NCBI RefSeq assembly: GCF_011397635.1
Contig: NC_064763.1
Location: forward strand, 23,945,437 to 24,009,436
Direction of reading: 5' to 3'
DNA from: Epinephelus fuscoguttatus
Lineage: Eukaryota; Chordata; Actinopteri; Perciformes; Serranidae
DNA: 64,000 nucleotides
The translations under genes and the position numbers were made by a program. How positions within the stretch are numbered: position 1 is the first letter of the stretch; each line of letters begins with the position of its first letter. The notes beneath the pieces are model-generated. The model saw only the letters and a list, made by a program, of their open reading frames with translations. It made no database searches and had not been told where the DNA came from. Below are positions 40,516-53,800 of this stretch, piece by piece.

Positions 40516-41296
40516 AACAATAAAAACAATAGGACTCCAGCAGTGAGTGTCGCTGTTTGAACCCCTTATAATCATTAGTCTGCTGGTCAGGTGGACACTG
40601 CCTCTCTTACAGCACTAGAGGGAGACAGCATGTTCATCTGTCTTCATGGTGCATTTAGGGGCCGTCAAAATGGGTTGGAATTACCAGAGAAGCAAATGGC
40701 CCAAGAACTTGACAGAGCTGAACAAGTCTTAGGCCTATAGTGTCAGAAAAGCAGCAATAATAATTTACTTTTATTGTATGATTGTAAATCTGGTGTCAAT
40801 AATTAGAAGGCCTGCTGTATCTTCATTCGTCACTTAACTAATCCAAATTTGATTTTTTGCCTTGATAGCTGTCATGTTTGATGTTTGCCTTATTAATTGC
40901 CCACTTCAAACTATTAAGAAATACATTGCACAAGATGTATCTCAAGCAGGGTCCAATTCGGTGTGATTTCCAATCTCAAAGTACTTGAATGCACCGTCAA
41001 GTTGTGTAACCCAGAAGACGGAGCCTGTGAGTGAGTCTTGAATGCAGCATGAGACTCTGGCAGAGCGGCAGACTTGAGAGTTGCAAACAGTCGGTGCAGG
41101 ATGGTGTGAACTTCAGTGAGGACCTTGAACTCAACATTTCTCTGACTTTGCTGTTATAAATCTCGTTTATCTTACCTGGCTTAGAACTAACATCTGGTGC
41201 GTGAAGGCAGCATTTGTTTTACCTGCTGAGTTTTTTTATTATCATTAATTTTTATGTGAGTGTCGGTGTGACAGTGAGAGCCGGTTTGACTCAGAC
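40516..41296 (+). promoter_or_regulatory. Upstream and 5'UTR region of foxo1
   Basis: Non-repetitive sequence leading to the foxo1 ATG. A TATA-like TTATAAAT lies at 41,154, but its use is unproven. CpG density rises sharply only from about 41,270 into exon 1. The transcription start cannot be fixed from sequence alone. Confidence 0.35.
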
Positions 41297-41860
41297 ATGG
41301 CTGAGGTACCGCCACCACAGGCACAGCCGGTCGAAATAGACCCGGAATTTGAGCCTCTCTCCCGCCCGCGCTCCTGCACCTGGCCGCTGCAACGACCGGA
41401 GATCATCGACCCGGCCAGCTCCAACACATCCTCCCCGGCCCCGTCGGTGCAGCAGGAGCCGGGAGGCAACACCGAGTTCATCAGCAACCTCGGCTTGTTG
41501 GAGGAGGACTACGAGGAGTACGCAGAGCAGAAACCGCCTGTGCCCTGCAATGATTATCAGCCCCACCATCATCACCATCACCGTCTTCAGCAGCTCCCGG
41601 GTCCCCAGCTGCTGCCTCAGCAACAGGTGCCTCCTCCTCCTCCTCCGGGTGTCGCACCCTTGTGCAGCTCCGCGCAGAGGAAGAGCAGCTCGTCCCGTCG
41701 TAACGCCTGGGGGAACATGTCGTACGCTGACCTGATTACCAAGGCCATAGACAGCTCACCTGAGAAGAGGCTGACACTGTCACAGATTTATGACTGGATG
41801 GTGAAGAGTGTGCCTTACTTCAAGGATAAAGGGGACAGTAACAGCTCCGCGGGCTGGAAG
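41297..41860 (+). CDS. foxo1: foxo1 coding exon 1
   Basis: 188 codons, [20 protein letters not shown] to [12 protein letters not shown], ending AAG/GTGAGT. It holds AKT site 1, a Pro/Gln/His-rich linker (HHHHHH at about 95) and the N-terminal half of the forkhead domain ([20 protein letters not shown]). The split after GWK is the classic FOXO intron 1 position. Confidence 0.97.
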
Positions 41861-44800
41861 GTGAGTGTGTGCACGTCAGCATCCAGCTGTGTAGGATGAA
41901 CCTGAGGTGTAACTATTAACTCCTTTAACGCCATAACAAAAGTAGGAAAAGTGTCATTGATTGCAGTTTGCAGCACATCTGCACAGCACTGTCCTGAACA
42001 CACAAACTGATCTTCAACAGCGTCTGCACTGATGCACATTTTAGACCTTTTATTATGATGTGCAAAGAGTGCAAAGTCCTATAAATGCTGGAGTTTTGTG
42101 CCCTTTTTTCAGTAGTTTTTTTTTCCATTAGTAGCATGCAGAATAATTTCCTCTGTAGTCCTGCTTAAAAACAGAAATAGATGTTCATATCACCAACTCT
42201 CATCTCCATCATATTCTACTGAATAGGGGTGTATTATAGGGAATATAGGGACAGCACATTTTCTCATGTTACAGTAGGACAATGACAGGCGTGAGTATTA
42301 AAGTTAGTTTTTCTACAAGGGGTGACTGAAAAGTTTTGACCCTCAAGGGAACAAGACATGGCTCTGCTTTGCAGTGCTTTTATTTTTCAACATAATCCCC
42401 TTCAAGGGCAACACACTTACTCCAGTAGTGCTGAAGTGCCAACTCTTCACTCCCTGCAACGCTTGAATTCTTGTTCCCAGACTGAGGCATATAAAGGGGT
42501 ATTGTCATGTAAAGTATTGAGCATATCTTGATGGTGATAGTCCTTTGAGATGAAGATATTTGATCACTCCAATTTCTCCATTTTCACCAAATCACTGACC
42601 ACTATTTATCTCAAGAACATGCAAAAATAAAATGAGTTCCACACATGAACATGCTTACTGATAATAAGGAAAGGTGGTAGATTATAAAAAATATCATCCT
42701 CTGGGTAAGGCTCAAAACTTTTCAGTCACCCCTTATGTATCAGTAGCACCTGTGTTTTCTAACTACCAGCAGCAAAAGATGTGACATCACTCACTGTGAT
42801 GTGCTCAGTCCAACATGACTGAGCGGTTTAACCTACAAAGAGAGAGTTCACCAGCACTTGTCTGACCTCTGCAGATACCATTTTCCCATTGTGGTTTGAA
42901 GCTCTTTGCTTTTATTTTGTAGCCAGTATTGAGTGCACATGACGTGGTGGTGATGGTCATTCAGAGTTATGTATTTAAATTACAAAATAAGTGTAATAGT
43001 AAACAGTTCCTGAGGAAGAAAGTGTGCAATTAGAATACAGTTACTTAAAATATTGGTGATTACAAAGGCCTTGCTGCCATTTTCCCATGTTGGTTTAAAG
43101 CTCTGTGCTTTTTTTGACAGCAGTTTACAAAGCAAAACATAAAATATGATAATGTAATTTCTCCTGCTTTTGAATTATTTTTTTTTTTTTTTTTATTATT
43201 ATTATTATTATTTTTTTTTTTTACAATTTATGAACTTTGTAGAACAATTTTGGAGAGATCAAGTGTACATATAAGCGCCATATGTCTTGAGGAGGGATTT
43301 AGGAGACCAAAAAAAAAATAGAATAGCAGTCAGTGGGGTTTGCTTGACTAAAAATCATAGGTTTTTGTACAATACCTCCACAAAATCAAGTTGTAAGGGT
43401 CTTACAGGTTTCACCCAAACTTTGTACTTTTATTTTTAGACCAATATTGAGTGCATGTGATGTGGTGGTGATGGTCATTCAGAGTTACCTAATCAAATTA
43501 CAAAATAAATGTAATTGTAATCAGTTATTAAGGAAAAATGTGTTATTAAATTACAATTACTCCCCAAAATATTGGTGGTAACAAAGGGCTTACATATATA
43601 CTTTTTCAGCAAAAAACTTATTTGCAGATTAAAACATTCACTTTTAGTTTGCATCTTTTTGCCATGCAGGATTTTGTCATATTTCTGGACAGTGCGGGTC
43701 AGCAAAGTCATTGCGACAAATTTGAGTACAACATTTACGCACTTGTGTTTATCGAGGACTTTTTAACTTTATTGCACAGCGTAAAACATTTGTTAAAAAA
43801 GTAATCAACTGTAAGTTACATAGCTCTGATGCAGTAATTAAAATAGTTACTTGTTACAATTCTAACAGGGTATCTAATTATCTGTAATCTACTACATTTC
43901 AAAAATAGCCTTTCCAACATTGTTAATATGAAAACGAAATCTTTTCTCCCCATTGTGCACAAAGGTTATAAAATGTTCTTTGAACATGCTTTCACAAATG
44001 CTGAACGTTTACTTTTGAATTTGGCTGCTGAACTTTGGCATCTTAGTAACCTTTGAAGTTTTGGGGTGGTTTCCTTTGTGAGCGGCAGCACACGCCTCTC
44101 TGCTGCATCAGTGAGGAAACGTACAGTTCTGAGGCAGCAGAGGACCTGACTGTAAACATCCCATACATGAGCCTGAGACTATCTCTCAATGCTGGGGCTT
44201 CAGCCCTATTACACTAATGTCAACTAGGTGTTTGAGAACAGGGTTTGACTGAGCGATGGTTGAAATCTGGTTTCACTGAGGGGAATAATGTGCAGGAACA
44301 CTGTGTGGATCAACACAGATTTCAGATATAACCTCTCTTAAGCAAACCTTTGTTAGTGGGAACAATCCATCCAGTATTATTACCAAACACACTGACTCAT
44401 GGTCAATACAGCATTTCCACAGTCATGGAAATCCCAGTACAGTCCCGAAATTTGACAAAGTGCAGCTTTCTGGCCTGGAAATATATTGGAAATATTTAGC
44501 ACAGGAGAAAAGCGGTAGCCTAATGCCTGTACAAACATGCTAATCCGAGTCTTAACATTGTCTCACCGGGTGAGGAACCATGATGGATAAAAATTAACTG
44601 AGGACAAAAGCAGACAGTGGAAAGTGGACGCTAATTAAAACCCGTACACTCTTAACAAGATCTGAATTCATATTTCAGCTCCGCAGCCCTTCCTGTAACC
44701 CCTGCATTCCTGTGAGATGTAATTTTGAAGTTATGTCAGGAAATGCCTCTGCGGACCTCAATCAAATATAGTTTCCATTGTTTTAACACCCCCTTGTGAA

Positions 44801-47800
44801 AAGCTTTATCACAGCTCCTATTATGACTTATGGCTCTGCTAAACCTCCCTTTCCTCCTTTTCTTAGTCTTTCTGCAGTTCTTCAACTACACTTTATGTAC
44901 AGTAGGAACACAGGCTGGTGGGAATGATGGCAGTCAGGTTTTTGCAACTGTTTGGAGCTCCCTCCGACAATAACAGGAGGCGACGCAAACAGCTCAATCA
45001 GTGTTGGGGAGTGTGTCGGAGGGGAAGGGGCTCGGGAGAAGGGAATGCTGGGAACAACGTCAAACATCCTCCATTCCTGAGCTGTGTGCTCATATCTTTG
45101 TGTCCCTGTCTTCTAGAGTTTCCTCAGCGGATGCTACAGCCTGGAGAAAGGGATCGCTGCTCTTTATCCTATCACTTCCTTCTCTGCCCTCTCAGGCCTT
45201 CTGTGGAAGGTGTTTGTTCAGTTAGAGTTTGCATAAGAAGCTGGATTTTTTAATACTTACTATTACTTTTTAATTTTATTGATTATAGTCTGCAGTTTTT
45301 GATAAATGTCTATGGACAAACCAACACATTCTCACTCCGACCTTGTCACATATCGACGTTCATGGTCATAGACTTTGCACGTCCACATACGACGTGAAAG
45401 GTACCCTGTGTGCATTGGTTGTTGACGTTCTGGGACACCGTGTCAAGGTCTTACATGCATTGCCTTCTTTTAAAATACACTTCTGTTTTTGCAGGAAATT
45501 TAATGTTTACATACAGTGTCTTTCAAAATAAACACCGCAAATAGAAGTTTTTTTTCCTTCAACAAACACACATGGTTGGGTTTGGGGAAAAAAAGAACAG
45601 GGTTTGACTTTAGACTTAGCGCGAACACCGCTCTTTCAGATGAAAGTCGTGTTTGTTGGACCCATCCACCCACCCTAATCGGACTTTCACCGTCTTAACA
45701 TTCGTCCTTGTCCCACCTCGTTTCTCTGCTGGGCACCATTAAACTATAACAGCAACCAACTGCGTATCATGCCAATGTTAAGGGACGCCTTTTTCGTTGG
45801 TTTCTGAGGCTGCAAGTCACTGCCCAAGCGCCGGATTTCGCCGACTTCGGAGTGAGACTGGGCTTAACTAACCATAGGAACAGTCATCTAACTAGAAGTT
45901 CAACCAGCCAACAGCCCAGTGTCTTTGACTTGTCATACTGTATTTCTCTAATCTAATTCACCCTGTTGCTCCAGCCTGTTCTTATTCCAAACGAGTGGAA
46001 AGATTTATAATTGGCCTTGTTTGCAGTTTGACGTGTCCTGTCATCAGTTTTACAGATATGTCTTTTTCAGTGGTGGTCTATGGCAGTGGTTCTCAAATGG
46101 TGTGCCATTTCATACCAGTCCAGATGTGTTGAGGGATTTTTTTGATAACCGCATATCATTATTGCAATTTTCAACTGGTGCTATACAAAAAGTTATAAGT
46201 TAATTTTTAATTGACTGTATCAGTATGTTGTGGACACCCATTTACCAATAAAGAGGCAAACTCTAGCTAAAAAATGTAATTTAATTTAAAAAACCTTCAC
46301 AGGGAGCCTATTTGTCGCCATCGGCACATGGAAATTATTAGTGTGTGACATATCAAAAGCCCTGATTGGCAGCCAGTGTGAGGGGTGATAACATTTAAAA
46401 GGAGAAAGCCGTGAGTGGGACAATGGATCGCTTTATTGTACGGAGCAAATTACAACAAAGCACCACTGAACGACCTACCATCGAAAGAAAAATCAGTCAG
46501 TAGACAGTATCACGAAAGCTACCGGTCTTATTTTTATTGTCTTATGTGGTGATAAGAGTGATAACACTAGCTACAGTAGCTATTGTGCACAGATATAAAT
46601 ACAGTGCCTTGACATTTTGGCTTGCCCTTTGGTGTGCTTCGGGCACAAAAAGTTTGAAAAACACTGGTCTATGGGGAAAATACTTTTTGGACCGCTGGGG
46701 ATTTTTTCACTGCAGTACCACGAGTGACCACTGGGCAAAATTGTTGCAAGGCTTGCCGGTGTTCCTGGAGGCCTGGCTATGCTGCATGCATCTGCCCTTG
46801 GTTGCTTTGTAATGTCAGCTGATAAAGTAATGCAAACGGCAAGCGAGTCAGTATCATGGTCCAAATAAAATATAGGCTCACTGTGTATAGTAACATTATT
46901 ATAAATATGACTGTGATTTGTTTTCCAGTCGTCTATCAATATGATGCCGGTCAATCATAGTCAGTCTCTTGTTAGTCAGCGTTGTGGTAGCTACGGAGGA
47001 TGCTGACTGCAGTTCACTTCACAGCGTCAGAGAGAAATGTTACTAAGGATGTTCTGAAAGTTACATATAGACCCTTTAAAGTAAGCATTTTACCCACAGT
47101 CCTAACTCAGTGTCAGAGAGAAAAGTTTTCATTATGTGCCATTCAGCGAAGCAGCAAGTACCCCAAGAACAATAGCACCAGCCTGTTTATCTTTAATATT
47201 AAATCAACAAATCTCCACTTCAACCTCTGCATTCCTAAATGTTGGCATGCTTCACTGGGCCTTGGAACCACCAGCTAACAGTTATTTTTACACTTTCCTG
47301 TTAAAAAAACACGGCAGTCCCCCCACAATGAACTATGATGCATTTCCTGCAGAGTGGATGGAAAACAGTGCCATGTGTTAACATCCCCGCCCTGCAAAAC
47401 ACGAGGGTCAGGGCTGGAAAAAGAGGAGGAACCGCCAGGAGAGACTGTACATGGATCATGTTTGTGCGGCTACTTCTATGTGAAGTCATTTTATTCCATT
47501 TCAATGTCCCCCGCCACGTTCTAAAAGAGATCATCAGCCCGCTTGTCATTTTATTTTGTGTCATATCCTGGGCCATGTATTGACTTTAGAATCCACATGC
47601 ATGAGCGTCCCTGATTGAAATGACAGATAGAGATAAGCCAGAGACCTCATGGTGGGCAGAGGGCGTTGAGTTTGAACCTCAGTGATTATACAGCTCCACC
47701 TAGAAAACTGAAGGTGGGTGGAGGGCAGGACGAGGGCGACGCTGCTGCAGCTAGAGCTTCCTGCCTCCCTCATGTCATGGTGATTTTTTTTGTTTTGTTT

Positions 47801-50800
47801 TGTTTTCCCTCTAAAAATTGTGGTGATCATGATGCCTTTACCACAAGAGAGGCCCCTGCCAACTGGGAGGACTGGTTCCCCTGGGATACTGGTGGGTCTG
47901 AGAGGCAGTGTGCCGCATGTAAGGTACTTTACCATCTTACTGGTACTGCCACTGTTTTTCTCAGTGAACTGTGAACTTAAATAGTCGAACAGGAAGTAGC
48001 ACCCCATACTTTAACTGGCGGAGAGGTTCAGAGGTGTTCATTTCAAAACATGTAAATTGCAAGATAGCCTTTTGAAGGTTATGGTTAAACGCTATTGGTT
48101 CATAGAGCTACACAGACATAAGGCAGTTTGGGTGTTCATGCATCAGTGTTTTAAAGATAAATATACAATTTTGGTGGCAGCCTGTAGCGTGCACATTTGC
48201 TGTCTGTTGTAAAGTCATTTATCTCACTACATCATTTAGCACAGGTGTCAAAAAGGCTTCTACTGCAGCCCATTGATTGCGCTGTCCGGTGTCTGATGTT
48301 GTGTGGAAACTAGTGACAGACAACACTGGCAGTATTTATTCAGGTTGAGCACAGTTGCTGGATGGAAAAGCTTACGCTACCTCCATTTAAACAACATCAC
48401 CCAGATCAAGTGACAGCTGATAAAAGGGCCCGCTAGTGGAAGTGCGGGTTGAGTGTAAGGTACATGTGTGATTGTAGGCGGTGGTAGCATGGATTAGCTT
48501 TTGTCCAACAATGGCTTCAGTTAACCTACACAGCTGAAGTGTCTCAAGTAGTTTGACAGTATAGGATATACAAGTATTAGTTAGAAAATAAAGACAGCTC
48601 AGGTAAATAAGCTGATGTCGCTGGCTGTGGGGCTCCAGGGATGGCAGTTCTGTCGCTCACTCAGTCTACCACTTGTGTCCAGACTGAAATCTCTCACCAG
48701 CTACAACTGGATGGATTGCCATTAAATTTGGCACAAACATTCATATCCCCCCCTCATGATAATAACCCAGGTAATCGTTTAAAGAGACAATTCATCCCAA
48801 AATCAAAAACATATTTTCCCCTCTTACCTGTGGTGCTATTTATCAGTCTAGATTGTTGTGGTGTGAGCTGCTGAGTGTTGGAGATGTCTGCCTTCTCTTA
48901 AATATAATGGAACTAGATGGCACTTGGCGTGTGGTGCTGAAAGTGCCAAAAAAACACATTTAAAAAACTCAATAACAATGTCTCTTTACAGAAATCATGA
49001 CCCAGTTACTCAAGATAATCCACAGACCTTGTAATCAGTTTCATGTAGGAACTGTTTTCTTTCTACCGAACTACACCAACCAGCCATATCAGTGCACAGA
49101 AGGGAGAGTGCATCTACTCATGGACGATACGCTTGTGCTCGTGACAGCACAAAATAAATATTAATGGTGTCCTCCTCAGCTGAGATGTAACGTTAGCATG
49201 CTCAGTGGTGCTAGGTGAGATAGCAGTAGACAAACTGTGGTGGTGTCGGCAGAGAGAAAGTAGTTCCCACATGATGATTATCTTGAGTAACCGGGTCATG
49301 ATTTCTGGAAAAAGACATTTTTGGCACTTTGAGCACCACATGCTGAGTTCCATCTCGTTCCATTATATTCGAGCAAAGGCAGACATCTCCAACACTCTGC
49401 AACTCGCACCAAAACAATCTAGATTGGTAAATAGCACTACAGGTAAGAGGCAAAATATGGGTTTTTGATTCGAGGATTAACTGTCCCTTTACTTCTTACG
49501 TGGTGCCATCATATAGCATTGTCATTGCAACCTTTTCAGCCTCACAGAGCAGCTAGCATGGCTGTAAAATATTCAAAACTGTGTATATATTCAGAGTAGA
49601 GATTAAATTCTAGAAGTTTAGCTTCATTTTTGTTCAACAAAAGGTAAATATTTAAATGACCCACCCCAAAGAGGTGTTGTATAGTCGGTGTATATGCTCA
49701 CTTTGGGGACACAGGCCTGAAAAGAGCCAGCTACTAAAAGACACAAGAAAAGAAAAGACAAACTGAATGACTGCCAGCTATTTGTCTTGGGATCACAAGG
49801 TTAAAAAGGGAGGCCTGCCCTTAACTTAAGAGGCCCACTGAAAGCTCCAAGTAACCCCATGAAGAAAGGGAGGCTTGGGGCAGGGGCTTTCACAGAGGAG
49901 CGACCGTGGCTTGAGGGAAGGAGGGGAGCAGTCAGCTGACTGGCTCGCTGTGGGCTGAGGCCTGTGTACAGTCTGCTGTCTACACATGTGTGAGTCTGAG
50001 GAATCCGTGGCATGTGGGTTTCTGCATTGTCCTCCAGTCCTGCACAGGATAATAATCCCCCTCTATATTATGTTCACAAAAAGAACCTGGCCTCAAACCC
50101 ATTATGCAAAATATAAAGGACATGGGTGCCGAGGGAGGCGACGAAATATGTTGTGAAGAAAGAAAAACTGGATCAAACGTAATTGAGATTAGTGTCCAAT
50201 CCGGTAAAAAAAACACTTGGTCTTTTTACCCTGTAAAGTGTCCAAAGAATGTGTGTCACTCTCAAGTTAGGCTGCTTAGAACGATTAGAGATCAAGTTTC
50301 TAATCAGCTTAATATTTCCGAGTATCTGGTATGATTTAAGTATGATTGTGGTTTTTTTTAATCAATAGCACATCACGTGATGATCTATCATTCTCATTTG
50401 CCCCCTGCTTGTTTATCTAAAGCTGGACTCCTAACACAAAGCTCCTCATTCCTTTTCACAGTCTCACTTTGAAGCTGTTGCACAAGTAGGTCACTCAGTT
50501 TGATGCTCAGTGTTAATGAAGTAGCCTGCATTGTGCCTGGAGCCATGAACAGGCTACACAGTCTCCACACCGAGTTAGAGGACCCCTCTTCTTCTTCTTC
50601 TTCTTCTTCTTCTTCTTCTTCTGCAGCCACGCTCAGCTTTTTTACCGCCCTGTAACAGAAGACGCGAGTCCCACGCCTGTTTTCAACTTCCTGGGTCAGA
50701 GGAGAAAGGGGGGAGGGGTACACAGGAAGACACTGTCAGGAAGTGGCTTGTGTTTTTACTGTAATCTCTGCAAGTGCTGTGCTCGCTTATTCTCTTATTT

Positions 50801-53800
50801 ACACCACATATCACGGCAGTTATTAAAGATAACAGCTCAGGTTAATTGTATTTTTGCACTCACCAAAAGCCACCATACAGAGTAAGATAAGGATGCAGTG
50901 TGTTATTATTGGGTCAGACTCTTCTCAGATTTGCCTTTTCCATTCATAAATAGAATAGCTGATTAATTATTTTTTACAAATAAGATTTTTCCCCTTTTAT
51001 TCAGCAGCTGCAGAATGAAATACCTCATGTGCCGTCTTGCATTTTAATATGAGAGGAATAAGAATTAAGGCTACAGGGCTATAATATTATCAGTATTATC
51101 TTTCAGCATAATTAAATCTTGATAAGATTAGTTTTTTGTTTTATAATTTTCAAAATGTAATGACTCTGACCAATATTAGATAATTGAAGGAGACCTGTTC
51201 ACTCTAAAAAATAATCCACTGGAGCGTTAAGGTGACCATTTGCATGCATCTTTTTAAGCAGTTTTATCTCTGGTCTTATAGAGTAAATTCTGTGAGAATT
51301 TCAGGATCTGACAAACTCAATTATTTTAGTACAACCAACATGATTTGCTTTGACCTCAAAAAACTTAATTAAGTTGAATTAACTTGGTGCAAAGACCAGG
51401 CCCCTAGGAACGCCATTCAGGGCTGCTTACAATTTCCAGTGGCCACTATTCCAGTATTGCAGTGAAAACATCCAAAAGCCGAAAAGCATATTTTCCTCTT
51501 AGACCACCATTATAAGAGAGACGTCTGAAAATCTGTTGACAGGGTCCCTCAAACTGTAAACCAGGTGAATTATGTCTTTTTTTTTTTCTTAGAGATTTTT
51601 CTTTATCCATGTAGGTTTTATATCTGTAAATCTTTTCTCAAGCTGAGAAAAGCGATTTAAAAATCTGTGACAGTTGATGAGTCAAACAGAAACCCGCAGG
51701 TGAAAAACTACTGCACATATTCAGTGGGCTGCATACTGCAGATGTAAACCCAATTTTTATTGGATTGAATAGGCACCATCTTGGGGTCTGGTTTCATTTT
51801 ACAGGCCTAATAACATTCATGGCAGAGATGCTGAGGGCACAGATGTGGAAGACCTGAAATCGCAGACCAATCAGAGCAGACTGGGCTTTTTTTGGGAGGT
51901 GGGCTTAAAGAGACAGATTCTATAACAGAGCGGACGGTGAATACGGGTATATATCCAAGCAGATGGTATGAGAAAACCAGTGTTTCATGAACATTAAAGC
52001 ATGTAAACATGTCCTTGTCGAAACTCAAAGTACAACCGAAAATGAGCGTAACAGGTCCCCTTTAAGTTTTTGTTTTGCATGTGTGAAGAGAAATTAGTTT
52101 CATTATTGTACTCATGATATTACAAATACAATGTATCTGAACATATATATGGTTTCCCATATTTTGATATATATCACTATGAAAAATAATCATATTGTGG
52201 TACTACTTTCAGAAATGTCACCCACATATATGAAGCTACCTGTCCATTGACATTGTGACCTACACAATCAACTTGTTAGCAGATGTCTGAGGGATTCAGC
52301 CAACAAACTGGTCAGGAAGTGTACCAATCTGATACAGTTCAGTGTGCAATATGAGCTAACATTAGCCATCATAAGCTAGTGGTCATACCTGACTATGAAA
52401 GGACATAGCACAAAACCTCTGCATGGACAGAAGGGTGTGTTTTATTGCTTAACATTTCAAATTTTCACTTGAAAGGGTAAAAAAAAAATGTGATTTTAAA
52501 AGTACAGTGCCACTGTCATATTGTTGTGATAGCTGTAGCTGCTTGATCCCACCACATGTAAATTTAAAGTGGTTCTGTTTTTCCCTCCAGTCTCTCCTCA
52601 CTTGCTAAACATCAGGCCTCATCACTGATATAAAATGGAGTTACTGATTTGAGAAGCAGCTGGTCTCCAGCAGTAGGTCTCCGGGGGGAATCCTCTGTCC
52701 TGTCTGTGGTCGTGTCTGCCGCTGTATGTAAAACATTTGGACCAGTTGAGGCCACTTTCACTGTGGCTGCACCTGCCCCTGCAACTGGGCCTTGTTTGTT
52801 TACTTACCCTGCGACCGTTACTGCAAGCCTCATGCTTCGCTACACAAGAAACAGCAGCTGTGTCAATTGGATTGTTTTGAAGTCCAGTAGGAGGAGTCGC
52901 TCTTTGCTGCAGCAGTTTGTCTCAGTGGTATTGATCACATGTGATTTAAGGATCATTGGGTGCATTTGAAAAGTTGTAAGATGGATGGCGCAGGGTTCTC
53001 CATGACCTAACGAAGGTCTTTTGAGTGCTGCCGTGTATCTGAGGAGGCAGACTCAGTCTGTAGAGGGACAACTGCTTTCTGCTGCGCAGCATTTACAGCA
53101 TGTTGTTTGAGATGTTGCATTTCTGAGGGTTAACTGAAAATAGATTTTGTCGGAAGAAGAAAGACCTTTCCCAGGTCAGACATCCCTGCACCAGCTGAGC
53201 TAGAACCAGAGTGATGTTAAAACTCACATATTCTTCAGTCCTTCATAGAGCTTTGTTTACGCTAATATGTTTTTTCTTAGCACAAAAATACATTAAATGC
53301 TAATAGCAAGAATTTGCCAAGACAATGCAAGATATTTTGTCCTCAAGTCAAGAACAGCATTATATGAGATATACTGTATGAAATGCATTTTTACTCTCAA
53401 ACAAGCTTGTGTGTTTGATCACTGCTGTAATTACTCAGCAGGTCTCCTCTCTCAGACATTTACGTCACTTACAGACCTCTATAATCTGTGCCTGGGAACT
53501 TCCCTGGTCGTCTAGAAAGGTCAATGAAAAGCATATAGATTTCTTAACGCCCCACTTTCACATGAACTGCCATGCAGCTACAGGTGCACATATTTTACTA
53601 CTTCAAAGTTGTTTAAGAAACAAGGGCGGTAACAATATGTTTTATAAAGAAGTTTAGCAACAATGAAACATATAGGCCACCTTGGGTCAGGCTTTCAGAC
53701 ACATAATGTGTGAAAGGGGCACCTCCTGAGTTAGTGAGGCAGGGGATGTCTTTTGTTCTCTTTGGGTTGAGGTGAGGTCTGTCTCAGACTAGGATTATCC

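Noticed and set aside
40078-40529. Several overlapping hydrophobic frames (LSLFLSFLL type) resembling membrane proteins
   Set aside because: They are the antisense of a purine-rich simple repeat.
47561-48007. 148-codon open frame in foxo1 intron 1
   Set aside because: No recognisable domain, no splice context and ordinary intronic composition; it is likely chance.
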